64,000 nt of DNA from JAWPMT01 sp965229785 (GTDB lineage Bacteria; Bacteroidota; Bacteroidia; Cytophagales; Cyclobacteriaceae): assembly GCA_965229785.1 (NCBI GenBank), contig CBDDJS010000001.1:4340001-4404000 (forward strand), in the 5' to 3' direction. A program made the position numbers and the translations under genes. A model generated the notes under the pieces. The model was not told where the DNA came from and did not search any database. It saw only the letters and a program-made list of their open reading frames with translations. Every line of letters begins with the position of its first letter. Positions within the stretch are counted from its first letter, which is position 1. Positions 44,435 to 53,468 of the stretch are shown here, piece by piece.

Positions 44435-45145
44435 TCAATTATTCACATGATGGATGATCCTGACCAGGTCAGAAGTCTTACCCCATCGAAGTTTGTTCTT
44501 CTTCGCGTATTTATCCAGGGCAGACAACTTGTCACCAAAAATTTGGGCCTTGACTTTTTTAGTGTTTTTAAAAGGAATGATTTTTCCCGCCGGGTTTTTG
44601 ACAAAATAACTGATCGCATTCTCATATGTCAAGTGGCGGCGATCATCAACAGGAGCCAAGGGATTTATGTCATTTGATTGTTCTTCTTTGACTGGTTTAG
44701 CCAACAAATAGAAATCTCCGGTAACCAGTTCTATGAAAAAAACATCCATTGGATTTTTCACTTCTCTAACCGGCATCAAATGCCGCTGGAAAGTAATTGT
44801 GGAATCATTACGTTCCATAGAAAAAGATTTGATGTGGATCGGTTTCATCATCCTGGGGGCCGAATTGACTGATTGCCTGATAAGCAGCCTGCCATCAACG
44901 ATATCATATTTCATCATCACACCGGCGTAATCATACCCCTCTACCGTGCGAATGGTCCCTGGAAGCCACTCATCATACCAAAAAGAAGCAGCCTCTTCAT
45001 CCGTTAAAGGCTTATTCCAATTCACTAAAGATAATTCATTCAATACCGGGTGACGCTCAAATTGGGCCAGGCTGATTTGAGATAACAGCAGCATCCCGAC
45101 GGAAAGAAATAAGAAAAAGGGCCTGTTTCGCTTTTTGTACCTCAT
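44435..45145 (-). CDS. Secreted hypothetical protein, tandem paralogue 3
   Basis: 236 residues from ATG 45145, preceded two codons earlier by an in-frame TTG. Signal peptide MRYKKRNRPFFLFLSVGML. The mature part matches the next two genes: a HIKSFSMERNDSTITFQRH stretch, MPVREVKNPMDVFFIEL, DFYLLAKP, NPAGKIIPFKNTKKVKA and a C-terminal KYAKKNKLRWGKTSDLVR. This layout, a secreted beta-rich domain of unknown type with a conserved basic helix at the end, is seen in many Cytophagales but I do not know a name. Last of three tandem copies; the others lie upstream at 45,181 and 45,989. Confidence 0.65.
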   Translation of the reverse strand: MRYKKRNRPFFLFLSVGMLLLSQISLAQFERHPVLNELSLVNWNKPLTDEEAASFWYDEWLPGTIRTVEGYDYAGVMMKYDIVDGRLLIRQSVNSAPRMMKPIHIKSFSMERNDSTITFQRHLMPVREVKNPMDVFFIELVTGDFYLLAKPVKEEQSNDINPLAPVDDRRHLTYENAISYFVKNPAGKIIPFKNTKKVKAQIFGDKLSALDKYAKKNKLRWGKTSDLVRIIHHVNN

Positions 45146-45180
45146 GAGCAATGAACGGACAACTTGGTTTTCGAAAACAC

Positions 45181-45915
45181 TTACCTGCCGTCTGTTAAAA
45201 GCTCGTTAGCCTCTCCTGTGATTTTTATCAGGTCTGCAACCTTACCCCAGCGAAGTTTGTTTTGCTTGGCATACCTCTCCAGTTGCGATAGTTGATCACC
45301 GAATATCTCCGCTTTGATTTTTTTGGAATTTTTGAAGAGAATGATCTTACCTGCCGGACTTTTGATAAAGTATTTGACCACATCAACGTATATCACCTCG
45401 CGCCTGTCGTCGGTTTGATTCAGGTTTCCTCCATCAGGCTGTGGTACTTTGTCTGGCTTCGCCAGTAAATAAAAGTCTCCGTTGACCACTTCGATGAAAA
45501 AAACATCAGTAGGTTTTTTCACATCATCTACGGGGACCAGATGCCTATGAAAAGAGATCATAGAATCATTGAGCTGCAGTGAGAAAGATTTGATAAGGAT
45601 CGCATTCATCATTCGGGGATTCGGATCCGATTCAGATTTAACAAACAATCTGCCATTAAGCAGGTCAAGTTTCATCTGCAATCCCGGATAATCATGCCCC
45701 TGAACAGATTGAATGGATCCCGGCAACCAAGCATTATGCCAATAAGCTGAATTCTCCTCACTGGAAAAAGACTGAAAGGGATTGTTCTGAAGACTTAAGG
45801 ACAATTCATTTAATGGTGGATGATGCCCCTGTTGAGCTTTCCCTTCCTGAGAAAACAGTAGCATACCTAGCGAAATACATATGTAAAACAGTCCTTTTGG
45901 CTTCGGAAACTTCAT
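45181..45915 (-). CDS. Secreted hypothetical protein, tandem paralogue 2
   Basis: 244 residues with a signal peptide (MKFPKPKGLFYICISLGML). It shares the full domain order with both neighbours: IKSFSLQLNDSMISFHRHL, VKKPTDVFFIEVVNGDFYL, then SPAGKIILFKNSKKIKA and KYAKQNKLRWGK-like RYAKQNKLRWGKVADLIK at the end. Mature start has a HHPPLNELSLS patch, also seen in the others (NELSL, GEMSL), so all three keep the same N-terminal strand. 35 bases separate it from the next gene; probably one transcript. Confidence 0.65.
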   Translation of the reverse strand: MKFPKPKGLFYICISLGMLLFSQEGKAQQGHHPPLNELSLSLQNNPFQSFSSEENSAYWHNAWLPGSIQSVQGHDYPGLQMKLDLLNGRLFVKSESDPNPRMMNAILIKSFSLQLNDSMISFHRHLVPVDDVKKPTDVFFIEVVNGDFYLLAKPDKVPQPDGGNLNQTDDRREVIYVDVVKYFIKSPAGKIILFKNSKKIKAEIFGDQLSQLERYAKQNKLRWGKVADLIKITGEANELLTDGR

Positions 45916-45988
45916 AGAACAAAGGTCTGACCAAATCTGTATTTGAGCGATACGATGATCGTCATTTTTGAAACCTCTCTTTCGCTGG

Positions 45989-46723
45989 TCACAATTGATT
46001 GGCCTGACGAATTATCCTCGCCAAATCAGAAGCTTTGCCCCATTTCAGTTTATTCTGTTTAGCGTATTTCTCCAGATCAGGAAGGTCTTCACCAAAGATT
46101 TGCGCTTTGACTTTCTTGGAATTTTTGAAAGGAATGATATTTCCTGCAGGGTTCTCGATAAAATAGTCCTCGATATCCACGTATCGCACATTGTGCTGTT
46201 CATCCACATGAGCTAATACGTTTTTACTTTCTCGCTGGGCTTGTTTTCCCGGCTTGGCCAGTAAAAAATAGTCACCGGAAGCCATTTCTATGAAAAAGGG
46301 ATCCATCGGTTTTTTTTGCTCCCTGACTGGCACAAGATGCCTGTAAAAAGTATAGGTAGTATCGGATGCCATGATCGAAAATGACTTGATGTGGATGGGA
46401 ACCATCATACGAGGTTGAGCTTCTTCAGAAATCTTGACCAGTAAGCGACCATGAAATAAATTAAATTTCAACTTAATGTCATCATACTCCTTCCCTTTGA
46501 CGGAATGTATGATTCCAGGCAACCAGTCGTCATACAAGTATGGTGTTCCCTCCTGATCCGCCAAAGATGGTTTGAAAGGGTTAGGCCAGCTCTTTAAGGA
46601 CATTTCTCCGATGGTAAGGTGATTTTCGGATTGCCCCATGGAAGGCTGAATAACCAGAATCATACCCAGCAAAGCAAATACTACGATCAGTCCATTGATC
46701 CTTGGAGCTATCATCTCTGGCAT
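45989..46723 (-). CDS. Secreted hypothetical protein, tandem paralogue 1
   Basis: 244 residues from ATG 46723; a later ATG three codons in is also possible, and the longest frame begins with GTG. Hydrophobic signal segment INGLIVVFALLGMILVIQ. The mature domain matches the other two: HIKSFSIMASDTTYTFYRH, KKPMDPFFIEMASGDYFLL, NPAGNIIPFKNSKKVKA and KYAKQNKLKWGKASDLAR. It is the first gene of the trio and its promoter faces the divergent S10 peptidase gene (143-base gap). No catalytic motif is evident. Confidence 0.65.
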   Translation of the reverse strand: MPEMIAPRINGLIVVFALLGMILVIQPSMGQSENHLTIGEMSLKSWPNPFKPSLADQEGTPYLYDDWLPGIIHSVKGKEYDDIKLKFNLFHGRLLVKISEEAQPRMMVPIHIKSFSIMASDTTYTFYRHLVPVREQKKPMDPFFIEMASGDYFLLAKPGKQAQRESKNVLAHVDEQHNVRYVDIEDYFIENPAGNIIPFKNSKKVKAQIFGEDLPDLEKYAKQNKLKWGKASDLARIIRQANQL

Positions 46724-46865
46724 AAATTCCACATTACCATAATAAAGCTAATCACTTACCTCCATTTTCAAAAAAATACCTCCATCCCGCTCGTCAAAAA
46801 CTCAGATACTGTTTTTAGGGCTTTGCTTTAATTTTCCCATTCATATCCACTAAAAAATTGACCTG

Positions 46866-48347
46866 ATGAAGTCCATTGTTACTCTGCTATTTGCGTGTAT
46901 GGCCATAGCTGTGCATGCGCAACGCATGTTACCTGTAGACACCACCGTGGTAACCAATCACCAGTTGACGGTAAAAGGAAAGAACTTTCCCTACAAAGCC
47001 ACTACGGGCACGCAACCCGTTTGGGACCAAATGGGTAACGCCTCAGCTTACCTGCACTACACTTACTATGAGCGAACCGACATCAAAAACAAAGCCTCCA
47101 GGCCATTATTCATCTCCTTCAACGGAGGACCGGGCTCGGGTTCTGTTTGGATGCACTTAGCATATACGGGTCCAAAAATCCTGAAAGTCGATGATGAAGG
47201 ATTCCCTATCCAGCCATACGGCGTAAAAGACAATCCATATTCCATTTTGGATGTAGCGGATATCGTATTCGTCAATCCGGTCAACACGGGTTACTCTCGC
47301 ATTGCGGATAAAGACGCTAAAAAAGAAATGTTTTTTGGGGTTAATGCGGACATTGAATACCTCGCAGAATGGATCAATACCTTTGTCACCCGCGTTAATC
47401 GCTGGGAATCTCCAAAATATCTGATTGGCGAAAGTTACGGCACAACCCGGGTTTCAGGTTTGGCAATGGCCTTACAGAACCGTCAATGGATGTATCTGAA
47501 TGGGGTGATCCTCGTCTCTCCTACTGAACTGGGCATTGATGCAGGTGATGGTCGCCGCGCGGGGCCGCTGGGGGCCGCTTTACGGGTTCCTTATTTCACG
47601 GCAGCGGCATGGTATCACCAACAATTACCTCCGGACTTGCAGGCCAGAGATCTGGAAGAGTTGCTTCCGGAAGTAGAAGAATACGCGGTGGATGAGTTGA
47701 TGCCTGTCATTGCCAAAGGTGGTTTTGTTGATGAAGCCACGAAAAACGAAGCAGCTCGTAAAATGGCAAGATACTCGGGCATTTCTGATAAGGTGATTTT
47801 ACAATACAACCTCGACGTACCTACGTCATTTTTCTGGAAAGAATTATTACGTGATGAAGGATTTACAGTGGGAAGACTGGACTCACGCTACAAAGGCATT
47901 GACGAAGTAGAAGGCGGAGATCGACCCGATTTCAATTCAGAATTAACTTCCTGGTTACATTCATTCACTCCCGCTATCAATTATTATTACCGCAACGTCC
48001 TGAACTTCAAGACCGATGTGAAATACAATATGTTTGGGCCAGTCAGACCCTGGGATCGTACCGGAAACCGAACTGGGGAAAATTTACGTCTGGCCATGGC
48101 ACAGAATCCATATCTACACACCATGATCCAATCCGGATACTACGATGGTGCTACCAAATATTTTGATGCGAAGTATACCATGTGGCGAATTGACCCTAGT
48201 GGCAAAATGAAAGATCGTTTCAGTTTTAAAGGGTACCGCAGCGGTCATATGATGTACCTGAGAAAAGAAGATCTTATCCAGGCCAATGAGGACATACGAG
48301 AGTTTATCCAGAAAACCAATTCGAATGGTGCTGCGGCCAAATACTGA
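46866..48347 (+). CDS. S10 family serine carboxypeptidase-like peptidase, secreted
   Basis: 493 residues with a signal peptide (MKSIVTLLFACMAIAVHAQ). Alpha/beta-hydrolase S10 features: oxyanion region FNGGPGSGSVWMHL (about 85-98), nucleophile S190 in IGESYGTTR, and catalytic His461 in YRSGHMMYLR; an Asp lies in the IQSGYYDGATKYFDAKY region. S10 enzymes remove C-terminal residues from peptides in acidic or periplasmic settings. Bacterial S10 genes of this length are widespread in Bacteroidota. The gene is divergent from the tandem paralogues and followed by a good terminator. Confidence 0.9.
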   Translation: MKSIVTLLFACMAIAVHAQRMLPVDTTVVTNHQLTVKGKNFPYKATTGTQPVWDQMGNASAYLHYTYYERTDIKNKASRPLFISFNGGPGSGSVWMHLAYTGPKILKVDDEGFPIQPYGVKDNPYSILDVADIVFVNPVNTGYSRIADKDAKKEMFFGVNADIEYLAEWINTFVTRVNRWESPKYLIGESYGTTRVSGLAMALQNRQWMYLNGVILVSPTELGIDAGDGRRAGPLGAALRVPYFTAAAWYHQQLPPDLQARDLEELLPEVEEYAVDELMPVIAKGGFVDEATKNEAARKMARYSGISDKVILQYNLDVPTSFFWKELLRDEGFTVGRLDSRYKGIDEVEGGDRPDFNSELTSWLHSFTPAINYYYRNVLNFKTDVKYNMFGPVRPWDRTGNRTGENLRLAMAQNPYLHTMIQSGYYDGATKYFDAKYTMWRIDPSGKMKDRFSFKGYRSGHMMYLRKEDLIQANEDIREFIQKTNSNGAAAKY

Positions 48348-48408
48348 CAGGACATTCTACATTGCATAGTTCTGTTCCAGCTATCGTCAAAAACGGAAAG
48401 AAACGAAG

Positions 48409-48447
48409 AAGCTCAATGATCGGTCAACGAACTGTTGAGCTTTTTTT
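48409..48447 (+). terminator. Rho-independent terminator after the S10 gene
   Basis: AAGCTCAA (48409-48416) pairs with TTGAGCTT (48435-48442) over an 18-base loop, followed by further T residues to 48447. It ends transcription of the peptidase gene before the MOSC gene starts at 48475. Confidence 0.75.
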
Positions 48448-48474
48448 ATTGTTGACCCCTCAAAGCCACCACCC

Positions 48475-49110
48475 ATGAAGATACTTTCAACCAATCTGGG
48501 TAACCCTACCACTGTTTCCTGGAAGGATCAGGAAGTCACTACAGGCATATTCAAATATCCTGTTCAGGAACCCATTTACCTTGGAGAAACTGATGTAAGA
48601 AAAGACCATGTCGTAAACCGAAAATACCATGGTGGCATTTACAAGGCCTGTTATCTCTATGGAGCCAATCATTATCCCTTTTGGAAAGGGTTTTATCCTA
48701 ATCTGGATTGGAATTGGGGGATGTTTGGAGAAAACCTTACTGTAGACATATGTGACGAAGAAAACACGTTCATTGGCTCAATTTATCAGGTCGGTTCAGC
48801 CCGGGTCCAGGTGTCCCAGCCTCGTCAGCCGTGCTTCAAGCTGGGCATAAGGTTCGAGGACCAGGGTATTTTGAAAAGATTCGTCAATGACACACGATCA
48901 GGTATTTACTTTAAGGTACTCGAGCAAGGAGAAGTAAGGCCGGGCGATGAATTTCAATTGATCGAAGAAGATAAGGCCGGTATTTCAGTGGCGCAATTGT
49001 ATCAAGCGTTGTATCGAAAACTGGACAATCCTCAAGCGATCCATAAAATGATTGAACATGAGGCGATTCCAGCTAGTTTAAGGGAATATATAGCCGGGTT
49101 AGTGGGTTGA
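48475..49110 (+). CDS. MOSC domain protein (YiiM-like)
   Basis: 211 residues, cytoplasmic. MOSC features: KDHVVNRKYHGG (about 43-54), GANHYPFW, WGMFGENLTV and the conserved Cys120 in QPRQPCFKLG. A C-terminal helical tail (ISVAQLYQALYRK) matches YiiM-type proteins. MOSC proteins carry sulfur on the Cys for molybdenum cofactor enzymes or reduce N-hydroxylated compounds. YiiM acts on N-hydroxylated bases in other bacteria; a similar role here is inferred. Confidence 0.87.
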   Translation: MKILSTNLGNPTTVSWKDQEVTTGIFKYPVQEPIYLGETDVRKDHVVNRKYHGGIYKACYLYGANHYPFWKGFYPNLDWNWGMFGENLTVDICDEENTFIGSIYQVGSARVQVSQPRQPCFKLGIRFEDQGILKRFVNDTRSGIYFKVLEQGEVRPGDEFQLIEEDKAGISVAQLYQALYRKLDNPQAIHKMIEHEAIPASLREYIAGLVG

Positions 49111-49111
49111 G

Positions 49112-49151
49112 CAAAAGTGGTTGTTATAAACTCACTACCACTTTTGTTATC
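49112..49151 (+). terminator. Inverted repeat and T-rich tail after the MOSC gene
   Basis: CAAAAGTGGT (49112-49121) is perfectly complementary to ACCACTTTTG (49137-49146) over a 15-base loop, followed by TTATCTTTAT. It is terminator-like, though the stem is AT-rich and the next gene starts only nine bases later at 49160, so the T-rich tail also covers its leader. Confidence 0.5.
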
Positions 49152-49159
49152 TTTATATT

Positions 49160-50338
49160 GTGAAAAAGCTAGCCACCATCCTCATTCTAGTACTGCTTTG
49201 CTTTGCTACAGACTCATTTGCCCAACGAAGTTTCATTGAAACTTACGCCAGATTTCTTCCTAACGCCCCGCTGATCGAAGGCCGATCTCACAACAATTCT
49301 CAGTTCATTCGATTAAAATCAAAAGGCGACACGATCTATCTCTATCCCAATGACGTCATCTCTTACGGCCTGAAGAATGGCAAAGTTTATTACTCCCGAC
49401 GAATTGAATTAGAAGGAGAATCCTTACGTGTATTTATCGAAAACATTCAACACGGCGAAATCAACTTATACTACTATGTAGACAAAGAACGCAGAGCATT
49501 CTTCCTTGAAAAAGGTACTGGTGGTCTTGTTGAGGTGCCGATTGATGCAAAAGCCAGACAAGATACCCTGATAAAATACGTAGGAGATTATCCATGGATG
49601 AGAGACCCTATTCGGCAGACAGGATACAACAGAAATTCCCTTGGCCGACTCATTGCACTTTACAATAGAGGACGAAATAAACCTTTGTCATATTTCAAGT
49701 GGGGTGTTAACGCCGGCATCAATCATACTACGATCGGGGTACCCATCGCAGGAAGGGCCGATCGACTGACCGGGTTGCCAAGAAATAGTCGATTTCCGGT
49801 GCTGGCTTCTGCGAAATTCACCCCTGCCAATTCCGTTTTTGTTGGATTGTTTGCCGATGACCCGATCAAAAATTCGAGCTTTTCTTATCATTATGGTATT
49901 GGCATATCAAAAAGCACCTTAAACTCAAGGCATTCACGCATAGTGACTGATATCAACAGTGTAGCACACAGAACGGATATCAGCGCAGAAATAGAACTGG
50001 TCGCACTGGATTTCCCATTCATGATCAGATACACACTCCCTGAAAGAAGGCTCCGTCCATTTGTTAATCTTGGTATGAATATGTCCTACCACCTTAGGAA
50101 TTACTATCAGACGGAAGAGTTCAGGCCGGATTCGGGAAACACCATCAGAACCAATCACGTAACCGGACCTCAATTGGTATCTATCGATATGTTTGGCTAC
50201 ATTCTTGGCGCAGGTGTCCAGTATCAGTTGAAGAGTCGACATAACCTGACGTTTGAAATCCGACGAAATGATTACTTCGAGGAGAAAGACCGGCTGAACA
50301 AGCGTCAGATCTTATTCCTTTTCGGAATTTCTTTGTGA
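49160..50338 (+). CDS. Hypothetical outer-membrane beta-barrel protein
   Basis: 392 residues, start GTG at 49160 followed by a signal peptide (KKLATILILVLLCFATDSFAQ). Residues of about 40-130 are a beta-domain with FIRLKSKGDTIYLYPNDVI and YYSRRIELEGESLRVFIE. Residues of about 175-392 show alternating strands with aromatic girdles (FPFMIRYTLPERRLRPFVN, LGAGVQYQLKSRHNLTFEI) and a terminal FLFGISL, as in porin-type barrels of Bacteroidota. No specific family recognised. It is followed by the leucine-triplet gene on the same strand after 71 bases. Confidence 0.7.
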   Translation: MKKLATILILVLLCFATDSFAQRSFIETYARFLPNAPLIEGRSHNNSQFIRLKSKGDTIYLYPNDVISYGLKNGKVYYSRRIELEGESLRVFIENIQHGEINLYYYVDKERRAFFLEKGTGGLVEVPIDAKARQDTLIKYVGDYPWMRDPIRQTGYNRNSLGRLIALYNRGRNKPLSYFKWGVNAGINHTTIGVPIAGRADRLTGLPRNSRFPVLASAKFTPANSVFVGLFADDPIKNSSFSYHYGIGISKSTLNSRHSRIVTDINSVAHRTDISAEIELVALDFPFMIRYTLPERRLRPFVNLGMNMSYHLRNYYQTEEFRPDSGNTIRTNHVTGPQLVSIDMFGYILGAGVQYQLKSRHNLTFEIRRNDYFEEKDRLNKRQILFLFGISL

Positions 50339-50409
50339 TTTTTTCAGAACGGCTGTAACCTTTGTCGATAGCAGCAGTATTTTCTTCATAAACTCAAAAT
50401 CAATTGACT

Positions 50410-50820
50410 ATGAAGAGACTATTCGTAATCCTGGCCGCACTGACGCTTAGTTTGGCCACCCAAGCCCAGGACAAAGACAAATACAAAGGCCTGAAAAAAA
50501 TAAGTCCGGACAGACAAGACCGTACCTCAACGGTGATCTACCTCAATAGTGATGACCTGGAAGATCTTGACATCAACATTGACCTTAGCAGTCTTGAATC
50601 ATTAAGTGAGCTTTCCTCATTGAGTCAATTATCTTCACTCAGTTCTTTGGCGGAACTCGAAAAGCTGGAAGAGCTGGAGGGCTTATCTGAATTAGAAGCG
50701 TTAGAAGCCCTGGATGGAGAATTCCTTGGAGAAATCATTGAAATTTCTATTGATGCTGGCCTCAAATCGCTTGAAGTGTTGAAAGATCTGGACATCAAAC
50801 CGAAAAAAGCACAGCAATAG
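50410..50820 (+). CDS. Secreted protein with leucine-triplet repeats
   Basis: 136 residues from ATG 50410 (an in-frame TTG lies two codons upstream). Signal peptide MKRLFVILAALTLSLATQAQ. From 50584 to 50718 the protein is fifteen consecutive triplets of the form Leu-x-x (LSS LES LSE LSS LSQ LSS and so on, then LEK LEE LEG LSE). Three further triplets before them fit with one exception. A short tail follows (FLGEIIEISIDAGLKSLEV). A strict three-residue leucine period does not fit a heptad coiled coil. Family not recognised. Converges on the M48 peptidase gene with one base between stops. Confidence 0.7.
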   Translation: MKRLFVILAALTLSLATQAQDKDKYKGLKKISPDRQDRTSTVIYLNSDDLEDLDINIDLSSLESLSELSSLSQLSSLSSLAELEKLEELEGLSELEALEALDGEFLGEIIEISIDAGLKSLEVLKDLDIKPKKAQQ

Positions 50821-50821
50821 G

Positions 50822-51637
50822 CTACTTCGCTTTTCGATAGTATTCGAGTGCTCTCGGCATATTTTTCTGCAAGTCACTGATTCGTGTCCCATGTGAGGGA
50901 TGCGTTGACATAAATTCCGGGGGAGCATTTCCCCCGCTTTTTTCCGACATACGTTCCCAGAATGCAGGAGCTTGCTGTGGATCATAGCCAGCCATGGCCA
51001 TGAAATACAATCCCAATTCGTCAGCCTCGGATTCATGCTTCCTGCTAAACTTCAATATCCCCAGGTTAGTAGCCGCACCGGCTCCCTGCAAGATCATATC
51101 ACCCGTAAGCGAAGCGCCACCACCTCCAAGTGCAATGGAGGCAAGGCTTAAGCCTGTTTGTGTCACGAGGGTCTGGCTGATCCTTTCACGTCCATGATTA
51201 GCAATGGCATGAGCAATCTCATGCCCCATGACCACCGCTAAACCGGTTTCATCCTTGCAGATAGGAAGAATGGCTGTGTAGAAGGCTACCTTCCCCCCCG
51301 GCATGCACCAGGCATTAACCGTTTGGTCGTCTTTAATGAGAATGTATTCCCAATCATAATCATTGAGGTAGTTGCTCTGTCCTAGTTCCGCAAAATATTG
51401 TTCAACGCCTTTCTGAATCCTGGTGCCCGCACGCTTTACCATTTCCGCCTGCTCTCCTGAAGTGATCACCTCGTTGGTCTTTTTCACCTCTTCGTATTGT
51501 TCGAAACTCATTGGCAAGACCTGGCTATTGGGTACAAGACTCAATTGAGAACGACCGGTGATAGGTACTTTGGCGCATTGGGCCGTAAGCAGGACCATAA
51601 TCAGACCAATCATCGATCGAAAAGAGAAGCGTTCCAT
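50822..51637 (-). CDS. M48 family metalloprotease, lipoprotein
   Basis: 271 residues from ATG 51637; the frame is open 30 codons upstream but the lipoprotein signal (MIGLIMVLLTAQC) begins here. Zinc motif HEIAH gives H139, E140 and H143, and the third ligand is in ESEADELGLYFMAMAGYDP, as in BepA/Oma1-type proteases. PITGRSQLSLV at the mature N-terminus is typical of the envelope M48 group. These enzymes degrade or assist assembly of outer-membrane proteins. It ends convergently with the leucine-triplet gene. Confidence 0.9.
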   Translation of the reverse strand: MERFSFRSMIGLIMVLLTAQCAKVPITGRSQLSLVPNSQVLPMSFEQYEEVKKTNEVITSGEQAEMVKRAGTRIQKGVEQYFAELGQSNYLNDYDWEYILIKDDQTVNAWCMPGGKVAFYTAILPICKDETGLAVVMGHEIAHAIANHGRERISQTLVTQTGLSLASIALGGGGASLTGDMILQGAGAATNLGILKFSRKHESEADELGLYFMAMAGYDPQQAPAFWERMSEKSGGNAPPEFMSTHPSHGTRISDLQKNMPRALEYYRKAK

Positions 51638-51662
51638 GTCAGTACGTTTTTGGTGCGAGTTT

Positions 51663-52841
51663 TTAGCTCGCGTAGGTAATTCTATAGATCGTCCCTGAAA
51701 GATCGTCAGAAACGAGAATAGAACCATCCTCTAACACCAAAATATCGACCGGTCTACCCCATGCTTTGTTGGTTTCTTTGTTCAGCCAGCCAGTTATGAA
51801 TGGTTCATATGAAGTTCCCTGGCCATTGGACTCTCCAACCAATGTCAACATATGTCCGGTATGTCCGGCCTCTGCACTACGATTCCAGGAACCATGCTCG
51901 GCGATGATGATCTTACCCTGATACATTTCCGGGAACATCGATGCAGTATAGAATTTCAATCCTAAAGGGGCCACGTGTGGACCAAGGTTTTGTGCAGGAG
52001 CAACAAAGTCTTCACAAGGTCGCTTGTCTCCAAATTCCGGATCTTTAAGCATACCCGCGTGGCAATAAGGATACCCAAAATGCTGTCCTTTTTCCGACGC
52101 TCGATTCAATTCACAGGGAGGTGAGTCATCTCCCAGCATGTCTCTACCATTATCAGTGAACCACAGGTCTCCGGTCTCAGGGTGCCAGGTAAACCCAACG
52201 GTATTTCGTACTCCCGTTACATAGATCTCGCGATCCGAACCATCCGCATTCATCCTAAGGATCGAGGTATAATATTCATTCTTGCTTTCGCAGATATTGC
52301 AAGGCGCACCTATGGGTACATACAGTTTATCATCTGGCCCAAAAGCAATGTATTTCCAACCATGATGACGGTCTTTCGGCAGGTCATCATAGATCAGTTT
52401 CGGTGCAGGAGGATTATCCAGATTCGCCTCGATGTTCTCGTATTTCCAGAGCTTACTTACTTCAGCGACATAAAGGTCTCCATCTTTGAAAGCTACTCCA
52501 TTGGGCATGTTTAGCCCTGTGGCAAGGGTATATTTTTCATCCGCTTTGAAATCGCCATTGGTATCTTTCAATGCAAATACATCCCCACCGGAACGACTTC
52601 CAATGAACAAAGTGCCACTTGGGCTCATCACCATGGATCTGGCATTTTTGGCCCGTCCAAAAACATCCACCTTGAATCCATCAGGAAGATTCAGGCGGTC
52701 GATCTCCAGGCCAACTGAGCTCACTAATCCGGGTTCCGGTTCTTCAACAGCAGGCTCAGCATTACTCCCCTCATCGGCTGGATTACCTGGAGAGCAAGCA
52801 AAAACGATCAATAATAACAATGGTAACAAAAGCTTCTTCAT
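51663..52841 (-). CDS. PQQ-type sugar (sorbosone) dehydrogenase-like lipoprotein
   Basis: 392 residues from ATG 52841 (MKKLLLPLLLLIVFACSPG), which places a lipobox at FACS. The mature protein is a six-bladed propeller of the glucose/sorbosone dehydrogenase fold: SMVMSPSGTLFIGSRSG, RHHGWKYIAFGPDDKLYV, RNTVGFTWHPETGDLWFTD, IIAEHGSWNRS and DILVLEDGSILVSDD. Such proteins are often annotated as L-sorbosone dehydrogenases, but many lack a proven substrate or cofactor. Cys residues in PCNIC may form a disulfide. Located 25 bases upstream of the M48 gene on the same strand. Confidence 0.82.
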   Translation of the reverse strand: MKKLLLPLLLLIVFACSPGNPADEGSNAEPAVEEPEPGLVSSVGLEIDRLNLPDGFKVDVFGRAKNARSMVMSPSGTLFIGSRSGGDVFALKDTNGDFKADEKYTLATGLNMPNGVAFKDGDLYVAEVSKLWKYENIEANLDNPPAPKLIYDDLPKDRHHGWKYIAFGPDDKLYVPIGAPCNICESKNEYYTSILRMNADGSDREIYVTGVRNTVGFTWHPETGDLWFTDNGRDMLGDDSPPCELNRASEKGQHFGYPYCHAGMLKDPEFGDKRPCEDFVAPAQNLGPHVAPLGLKFYTASMFPEMYQGKIIIAEHGSWNRSAEAGHTGHMLTLVGESNGQGTSYEPFITGWLNKETNKAWGRPVDILVLEDGSILVSDDLSGTIYRITYAS

Positions 52842-53043
52842 GGGTTGGGAATTATAAAAATCAAATATAGCAGCAATTCGAAGCGACACCAATGACAATA
52901 GGTTCAATGGTCGGCACAAATGCACTTGCGGAAATTCGACTAACGCAAAATGGACTGACGACCAGATTGGAAGGTTTCATTGACCTCAAGAGTAAAAATC
53001 AAACTTTCCGCAACCACAAGCAAGCTCAATGAGTTTCCCCATC

Positions 53044-53319
53044 ATGACAGATTTATCGCATGAAGACCGTAACAGAGTCGTTGAAATGGCCTGGGAGGAT
53101 CGTACTCCTTTTGAAGCGATCGAAGTGCAGTTTGGATTAAGTGAGAAAGAAGTCATTCGACTGATGCGCAATGAAATGACGGTAAAAAGTTTCAAAATGT
53201 GGCGTAAGCGTGTCACTAACAGAACCACCAAGCATCTCAACAAAAGAAGCAGCGACGTAGACCGTTTCAGATGCTCTCGCCAGCGATCTATCAGTGGAAA
53301 CAAGATTTCCAAAAGGTGA
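53044..53319 (+). CDS. TIGR03643 family protein
   Basis: 91 residues from ATG 53044 (an upstream in-frame ATG at 53029 adds five residues). The family core is clear: RVVEMAWEDRTPFEAIEVQ and FGLSEKEVIRLMRNEMTV, then FKMWRKRVTNRTTKH. This small helix-turn-helix-like protein is commonly encoded beside photolyase/cryptochrome-type genes, and here it is within 1.2 kb of one. Its basic C-terminal tail (KRSSDVDRFRCSRQR) is longer than the usual family. It overlaps the next gene by four bases. Role unknown. Confidence 0.85.
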   Translation: MTDLSHEDRNRVVEMAWEDRTPFEAIEVQFGLSEKEVIRLMRNEMTVKSFKMWRKRVTNRTTKHLNKRSSDVDRFRCSRQRSISGNKISKR

Positions 53320-53468
53320 AAAAAGCAGATCTACCATTAAAAACATGCCCGATATGCCATCGCTCTTTTACCTGGCGTAAAAAATGGGAGAAAAACTGGG
53401 AAGAGGTCAAATATTGCAGTGAAAGATGTCGTAGAAATAAGCATTTCAAAAAGTCTGACGTAGCTTGA
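53316..53468 (+). CDS. DUF2256 zinc-ribbon-like protein
   Basis: 50 residues from a GTG start at 53316 that overlaps the stop of the previous gene (GTGA), a typical coupling signal. It has CPICHRSFTWRKKWEKNW followed by YCSERCRRN: two CxxC/CxxxC pairs that probably bind zinc. DUF2256 proteins are nearly always this short and sit with TIGR03643 and photolyase-family genes. A longer frame further upstream is not needed. Its 3' end overlaps the convergent gene by 23 bases. Confidence 0.87.
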   Translation: MKKADLPLKTCPICHRSFTWRKKWEKNWEEVKYCSERCRRNKHFKKSDVA

